NCBI RefSeq assembly: GCF_026339735.1 | Contig: NZ_JAPEQG010000001.1 | Span: 6,014,001-6,078,000, forward strand | Direction of reading: 5' to 3' | Length of the DNA: 64,000 bases | Source of the DNA: Streptomyces sp. NBC_01669 | GTDB lineage: Bacteria; Actinomycetota; Actinomycetes; Streptomycetales; Streptomycetaceae | Notes under the pieces: generated by a model | What the model saw: only the letters and a program-made list of their open reading frames with translations | Databases searched by the model: none | Told to the model about the DNA's origin: nothing | Program-made: the position numbers and the translations under genes | In this document: positions 60,350 to 64,000 of the stretch, in pieces | Layout: each line of letters starts with the position of its first letter | Position numbering within the stretch: the stretch's first letter is position 1

Positions 60350-61786
60350 ATGACCACCTTCGTGGACCGCGTCGAGCTGCATGCCGCCGCGGGTAACGGA
60401 GGCCACGGCTGTGCCTCCGTTCACCGTGAGAAGTTCAAGCCGCTCGGCGGTCCCGACGGCGGCAACGGCGGCCGTGGCGGCGATGTGACCCTGGTCGTCG
60501 ACCAGGACGTCACCACGCTTCTCGACTACCACCACAGCCCCCACCGCAAGGCCACCAACGGGCAGCCCGGTGCGGGCGACAACCGTTCCGGCAAGGACGG
60601 CCAGGACCTGATCCTGCCCGTTCCCGACGGCACGGTCGTCCTCGACAAGGACGGCAACGTGCTCGCCGACCTGGTCGGCCAGGGCACCACGTTCGTGGCC
60701 GGACAGGGCGGCCGTGGCGGCCTCGGCAACGCCGCACTCGCCTCCGCCCGCCGCAAGGCCCCCGGCTTCGCGCTGCTCGGCGAGCCGGGCGAGTCCCGGG
60801 ACATCGTCCTGGAGCTCAAGACCGTCGCCGACGTCGCACTGGTGGGCTACCCGAGCGCGGGCAAGTCCTCGCTCATCTCCGTCCTGTCCGCGGCCAAGCC
60901 GAAGATCGCCGACTACCCGTTCACCACGCTCGTCCCGAACCTGGGCGTGGTCACCGCGGGCGGCACCGTCTACACCATCGCCGACGTGCCCGGGTTGATC
61001 CCCGGCGCCAGCCAGGGCAAGGGCCTCGGCCTGGAGTTCCTGCGGCACGTCGAGCGCTGCTCGGTTCTCGTGCACGTACTGGACACCGCGACGCTGGAGT
61101 CCGACCGCGACCCGGTCTCCGACCTCGACATCATCGAGGAGGAGCTGAAGCAGTACGGCGGACTCGAGGACCGGCCCCGCATCGTCGTCCTCAACAAGAT
61201 CGACATCCCGGACGGCCAGGACCTCGCCGACATGATCCGCCCGGAGCTCGAGGCGCGTGGCTACCGCGTCTTCGAGGTGTCCGCCGTCGCACACATCGGC
61301 CTGAAGGAGCTCTCCTTCGCGCTCGCCGGTGTGATCGCCGAGGCGCGCGCCGCCAAGCCGGTGGAGGAGGCGACCCGCATCGTCATCCGCCCGAAGGCCG
61401 TGGACGACGCGGGCTTCACCGTCACGCTGGAGGAGGACGGCATCTACCGGGTGCGCGGCGAGAAGCCGGAGCGCTGGGTCCGCCAGACCGACTTCAACAA
61501 CGACGAGGCCGTCGGCTATCTCGCCGACCGGCTCAACCGGCTCGGGGTCGAGGACGAGCTGATGAAGGCCGGTGCCCGGGCGGGCGACGGCGTGGCCATC
61601 GGCGCCGAGGACAACGCGGTCGTCTTCGACTGGGAGCCGACCATGGCGGCGGGCGCGGAGATGCTCGGCCGGCGCGGCGAGGACCACCGCCTCGAAGCCC
61701 CCCGTCCGGCGGCCCAGCGCCGTCGCGACCGCGAGGCGGAGCGTGACGAGGTGCAGCGCGAGTTCGACGAGTTCAACCCGTTCTAG
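60350..61786 (+). CDS. obg: GTPase Obg/CgtA
   Basis: A 478-residue ribosome-assembly and stress GTPase. The Gly-rich Obg fold covers ~1-158 (HAAAGNGGHGCASVHREK, GPDGGNGGRGGDV, GRGGLGNAALAS). The G domain runs from ~160 with P-loop GYPSAGKSSL, switch text YPFTTLVPNLGVV, DVPGLIPGAS, NKID and the SAVA region. The OCT domain (~355-440) follows, then a charged tail ending EFDEFNPF. In Streptomyces Obg influences the onset of sporulation. The stop codon lies inside a 26-bp tandem duplication. GGAGG precedes the ATG. Confidence 0.97.
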   Translation: MTTFVDRVELHAAAGNGGHGCASVHREKFKPLGGPDGGNGGRGGDVTLVVDQDVTTLLDYHHSPHRKATNGQPGAGDNRSGKDGQDLILPVPDGTVVLDKDGNVLADLVGQGTTFVAGQGGRGGLGNAALASARRKAPGFALLGEPGESRDIVLELKTVADVALVGYPSAGKSSLISVLSAAKPKIADYPFTTLVPNLGVVTAGGTVYTIADVPGLIPGASQGKGLGLEFLRHVERCSVLVHVLDTATLESDRDPVSDLDIIEEELKQYGGLEDRPRIVVLNKIDIPDGQDLADMIRPELEARGYRVFEVSAVAHIGLKELSFALAGVIAEARAAKPVEEATRIVIRPKAVDDAGFTVTLEEDGIYRVRGEKPERWVRQTDFNNDEAVGYLADRLNRLGVEDELMKAGARAGDGVAIGAEDNAVVFDWEPTMAAGAEMLGRRGEDHRLEAPRPAAQRRRDREAERDEVQREFDEFNPF

Positions 61787-61835
61787 AGTTCGACGAGTTC
61801 GGCCCGTTCCGGATGACGGGTTCAGCCCGTTCCGG
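61760..61835 (+). repeat. 26-bp tandem duplication spanning the obg stop codon
   Basis: Copy one (61760-61784, encoding EFDEFNPF) and copy two (61786-61810, which would read EFDEFGPF) are 25 bases each with three mismatches, a 26-bp unit. The TAG stop is at the join. A third, partial copy (61820-61835) differs from the second by one base over 16. Confidence 0.85.
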
Positions 61836-62146
61836 ACGGGTCACACAGGGTGTGGCGGGTCGCGGTGGCAGATCTGTACCGGCGGCCCGCCCCTGTGGTG
61901 ACCCTGCACCCGGAGTCGCCGCCTGTCGCGGCCAGTGGCCAGAAATCCCGCTCATGGGTGGTTCATACCGCCCAACCGTGTGGTGTCGGTCACCCGGCAG
62001 GGAGGCGCCGATTCCGGCATTCGCCCTGATCGCAAGGCAACGGCAGGTGTCCACGGGGCGTGCGGCAGCCGACGTTCACCTTGCGAGACGGTAACGGAGA
62101 GTGCAACCATCGCTGTGTCTCCCAGCCCTCGCAAGGTAGGTCGTCT
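61836..62146. other. gene-free stretch between obg and the CDP-ribitol synthase gene
   Basis: About 310 bp with no credible coding frame and no long terminator hairpin. The promoter of the fused cytidylyltransferase gene must lie here. A ribosome site AAGGTAGG is seen at 62133-62140. Nothing else was recognised. Confidence 0.45.
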
Positions 62147-63646
62147 GTGTCTGCTCAGCACATAGCTAAAGCCCGAACCACAGCAGTCGTGCTCGCCGGC
62201 GGTACCGGCCAGCGCGTGGGGCTGTCGATCCCCAAGCAGCTGCTGAAGATCGCAGGCAAGGCTGTCATCGAGCACACGCTGTCGATCTTCCAGCAGGCCG
62301 ACTCCATCGACGACATCATCGTTCTGATGGCGCCGGGCTATGTGCCCGACGTCGAGAAGATCATCGCCAAGGCCGGCCTGACCAAGGTCACCCAGGTGAT
62401 CGAGGGCGGCGCCACGCGCAACGAGACCACCGAGCGCGCCATCGCGGCCCTCGGCGAGGGCCTGGCCGAGGGCGAGGACCGCAATGTTCTCTTCCACGAC
62501 GCCGTGCGCCCCTTGCTGTCGCAGCGCGTCATCCAGGACTGCGTGGACGCCCTGGACCGCTACCAGGCCGTCGACGTCGCCATCCCGTCCGCGGACACGA
62601 TCATCGTGACCCGCACCCACGGCGGTGACGGCGAGTTCATCACCGACGTGCCCGACCGGTCCCGGCTGCGCCGTGGCCAGACGCCGCAGGCCTTCAAGCT
62701 CTCCACGATCCGCCGCGCCTACGAGGTCGCCGCGGGCGACCCGAACTTCCAGGCCACCGACGACTGCTCGGTCGTACTGAAGTACCTCCCCGACGTGCCG
62801 ATCTACGTCGTGGCGGGCGACGAGTACAACATGAAGGTCACCCAGCCGGTCGACGTCTTCATCGCGGACAAGCTCTTCCAGCTGGCCTCGACGGCCGTCC
62901 CGCAGCCGGCCGACGACGCCGCCTACCGCGAACTGCTCACCGGCAAGACCCTGGTCGTCTTCGGCGGCTCGTACGGGATCGGCGCGGACATCGCGACGCT
63001 CGCCGAGTCCTACGGCGCCAACGTCTACGCCCTGGGCCGCTCCACCACCGGTACGCACGTGGAGAACCCCGAGCACGTCGACGAGGCTCTCTCCAAGGCT
63101 TACGCGGACACCGGCCGCGTCGACTACGTGATCAACACCGCGGGCGTGCTGCGCATCGGCAAGCTGGCCGAGACGGACAGCGCAACCATCCAGGAAGCGC
63201 TGAACGTCAACTACCTGGCGCCCGTGCAGATCGCCCGCGCCTCGTACAAATACCTCGTGGAGACCAAGGGCCAGCTGCTGCTCTACACCTCCAGCAGCTA
63301 CACCCGCGGACGCGCGGAGTACAGCCTCTATTCGTCGACCAAGGCCGCCATGGTCAACCTGACCCAGGCGCTCTCGGACGAGTGGGCGGGCGACGGAGTG
63401 AGGGTGAACTGCGTGAACCCCGAGCGCACCGCGACCCCGATGCGCACCAAGGCGTTCGGTGACGAGCCCGCGGGCACGCTGCTCTCCTCCGAGGCGGTCG
63501 CCCGCACCTCGCTCGACGTCCTGCTCTCCGAGATGACCGGCCACGTCATCGACGTACGTCAGCAGGACCCGACCCGTGGTGCATCCGAGGCATCCGGCTT
63601 CGAACAGGCGCTTGCCGCTGTCCTGGATCGGCAGGCGGATGTGTAA
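62147..63646 (+). CDS. bifunctional cytidylyltransferase/SDR reductase (Bcs1-like, CDP-ribitol synthesis)
   Basis: A 499-residue fusion. Residues ~1-240 form an IspD/TarI-type cytidylyltransferase (VVLAGGTGQRVGLSIPKQLL, then HDAVRPLLS, SRLRRGQTPQAFKL, ATDDCSVVLKY). Residues ~265-499 form a short-chain dehydrogenase (VFGGSYGIGADIA, then YVINTAGVLRIGKLAE, and the catalytic YTSSSY..Y-SST-K). The same order occurs in Haemophilus Bcs1, which makes CDP-ribitol from ribulose-5-phosphate. CDP-ribitol is the donor for poly(ribitol-phosphate) wall polymers. A plain IspD role is unlikely given the reductase half. The GTG at 62147 is chosen for the AAGGTAGG site. A terminator follows. Confidence 0.88.
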   Translation: MSAQHIAKARTTAVVLAGGTGQRVGLSIPKQLLKIAGKAVIEHTLSIFQQADSIDDIIVLMAPGYVPDVEKIIAKAGLTKVTQVIEGGATRNETTERAIAALGEGLAEGEDRNVLFHDAVRPLLSQRVIQDCVDALDRYQAVDVAIPSADTIIVTRTHGGDGEFITDVPDRSRLRRGQTPQAFKLSTIRRAYEVAAGDPNFQATDDCSVVLKYLPDVPIYVVAGDEYNMKVTQPVDVFIADKLFQLASTAVPQPADDAAYRELLTGKTLVVFGGSYGIGADIATLAESYGANVYALGRSTTGTHVENPEHVDEALSKAYADTGRVDYVINTAGVLRIGKLAETDSATIQEALNVNYLAPVQIARASYKYLVETKGQLLLYTSSSYTRGRAEYSLYSSTKAAMVNLTQALSDEWAGDGVRVNCVNPERTATPMRTKAFGDEPAGTLLSSEAVARTSLDVLLSEMTGHVIDVRQQDPTRGASEASGFEQALAAVLDRQADV

Positions 63647-63665
63647 TACTGCTTGACAATCGACT

Positions 63666-63710
63666 ATTCGGACCCCTGTTGTCGCTCGCGCGAACCGCAG
63701 GGGTCCGAAT
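63666..63710 (+). terminator. terminator after the CDP-ribitol synthase gene
   Basis: ATTCGGACCCCTG and its perfect complement with a 19-base loop, 20 bp past the stop. Confidence 0.8.
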
Positions 63711-63780
63711 TCGTGAAGCTCTTCTTCACATTTCCCTCGTAAGGTAAAAAAGTCGGCACCCTTTTCGGAAGCGGTACTTC

Positions 63781-64000
63781 GTGATTTCGAAAGCCATTCG
63801 CTTGGCTCGTGTGGGCAGCGGTTCGGAGCTGGCCGCCGCGCTCCTCATGGCTCTGGGGTTCCCGTGCATAATGCTCGCGGCGATAATCCCCAATCTGTGG
63901 TTCTTCATCGTGGCAGCAGCGGCGACGTACGTGGCGGACCGGTATCTGCACAACTGCGGCAGCTACCTGATCAACCGCCTGGCCGCCGTCCGAGCCGGGC
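63781..64000 (+). CDS. 5' part of a membrane-anchored protein gene (cut by the window end)
   Basis: 73 codons are visible, with no stop before the end of the window. The GTG start has GGAAGCGG upstream. A short basic segment (SKAIRLARVG) is followed by two hydrophobic stretches, LAAALLMALGFPCIMLAAIIP and LWFFIVAAAATYVA, and then DRYLHNCGSYLINRLAAVRAG. Two rare ATA codons and a low-GC leader (63719-63780) set it apart from its neighbours. Its place after a CDP-ribitol synthase suggests a polyol-phosphate polymerase or glycosyltransferase with an N-terminal anchor, but the visible part does not show this. Confidence 0.7.
   Translation, partial: MISKAIRLARVGSGSELAAALLMALGFPCIMLAAIIPNLWFFIVAAAATYVADRYLHNCGSYLINRLAAVRAG

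Noticed and set aside
62147..63646. The cytidylyltransferase as the MEP-pathway enzyme IspD
   Set aside because: It is fused to a complete SDR reductase in the Bcs1 order and lies among wall-polymer genes. An isoprenoid role would not explain the second half.

Overview
The window is high-GC actinobacterial chromosome with the gene order of a Streptomyces: sodF, then tig-clpP1-clpP2-clpX, valS-folC-ndk, mreB-mreC-mreD-pbp2-rodA, rne, rplU-rpmA-obg. This assignment rests on gene order and protein sequence; no database search was possible.

Layout. 0.1-13 kb is a metabolic and transport region: a nickel-regulated superoxide dismutase with a clear Nur-type box, the wreck of an FGGY sugar kinase, a histidine phosphatase, three paralogous amino-acid permeases, the biotin transporter BioY, an FAD oxidoreductase with two striking inverted repeats upstream, RpiB, a Nei/Fpg DNA glycosylase, an Eis-like acetyltransferase and a SpoIIE-type phosphatase. 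13-20 kb holds a cation/proton antiporter, an FtsX-type ABC exporter, a stand-alone SpoT-like HD hydrolase, an acyltransferase-3 membrane protein and a 64-residue membrane protein. 20-31.8 kb holds tRNA-Gly(TCC), tRNA-Pro(TGG), trigger factor, the ClpP1P2/ClpX protease, a GPYGQQP-repeat membrane protein, valS, folC, a DUF4233 protein and ndk. 32-38.4 kb is the cell-shape cluster mreB/mreC/mreD/PBP2/RodA. 38.6-48.7 kb carries a CYTH-CHAD protein, a B12-type radical SAM protein with its DUF2344 partner, an unusual repeat-built membrane protein and a very large RNase E/G.

The most interesting segment is 48.8-59.3 kb. Between rne and rplU, normally close neighbours in Streptomyces, lie eight sugar-polymer genes in two convergent operons. 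They encode a DegT-type aminotransferase, a Gfo/Idh-type sugar dehydrogenase, a UDP-sugar 6-dehydrogenase and a left-handed beta-helix N-acetyltransferase, i.e. the enzyme set that makes UDP-2,3-diacetamido-2,3-dideoxy-glucuronic acid. With them are three soluble glycosyltransferases, one strongly resembling TarS of Staphylococcus wall teichoic acid, and a polytopic membrane protein. Just past obg lies a fused CDP-ribitol synthase (cytidylyltransferase plus reductase, Bcs1-like) and the start of another membrane-anchored gene that runs off the window. Together they suggest a ribitol-phosphate-type wall polymer decorated with an acidic diacetamido sugar.

Regulatory structure is rich: most transcription units end in near-perfect long hairpins, several genes (valS, folC, the HD hydrolase) look leaderless, and translational coupling by 4-11 nt overlaps is common. 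No CRISPR array, insertion sequence, integrase or prophage gene was seen.
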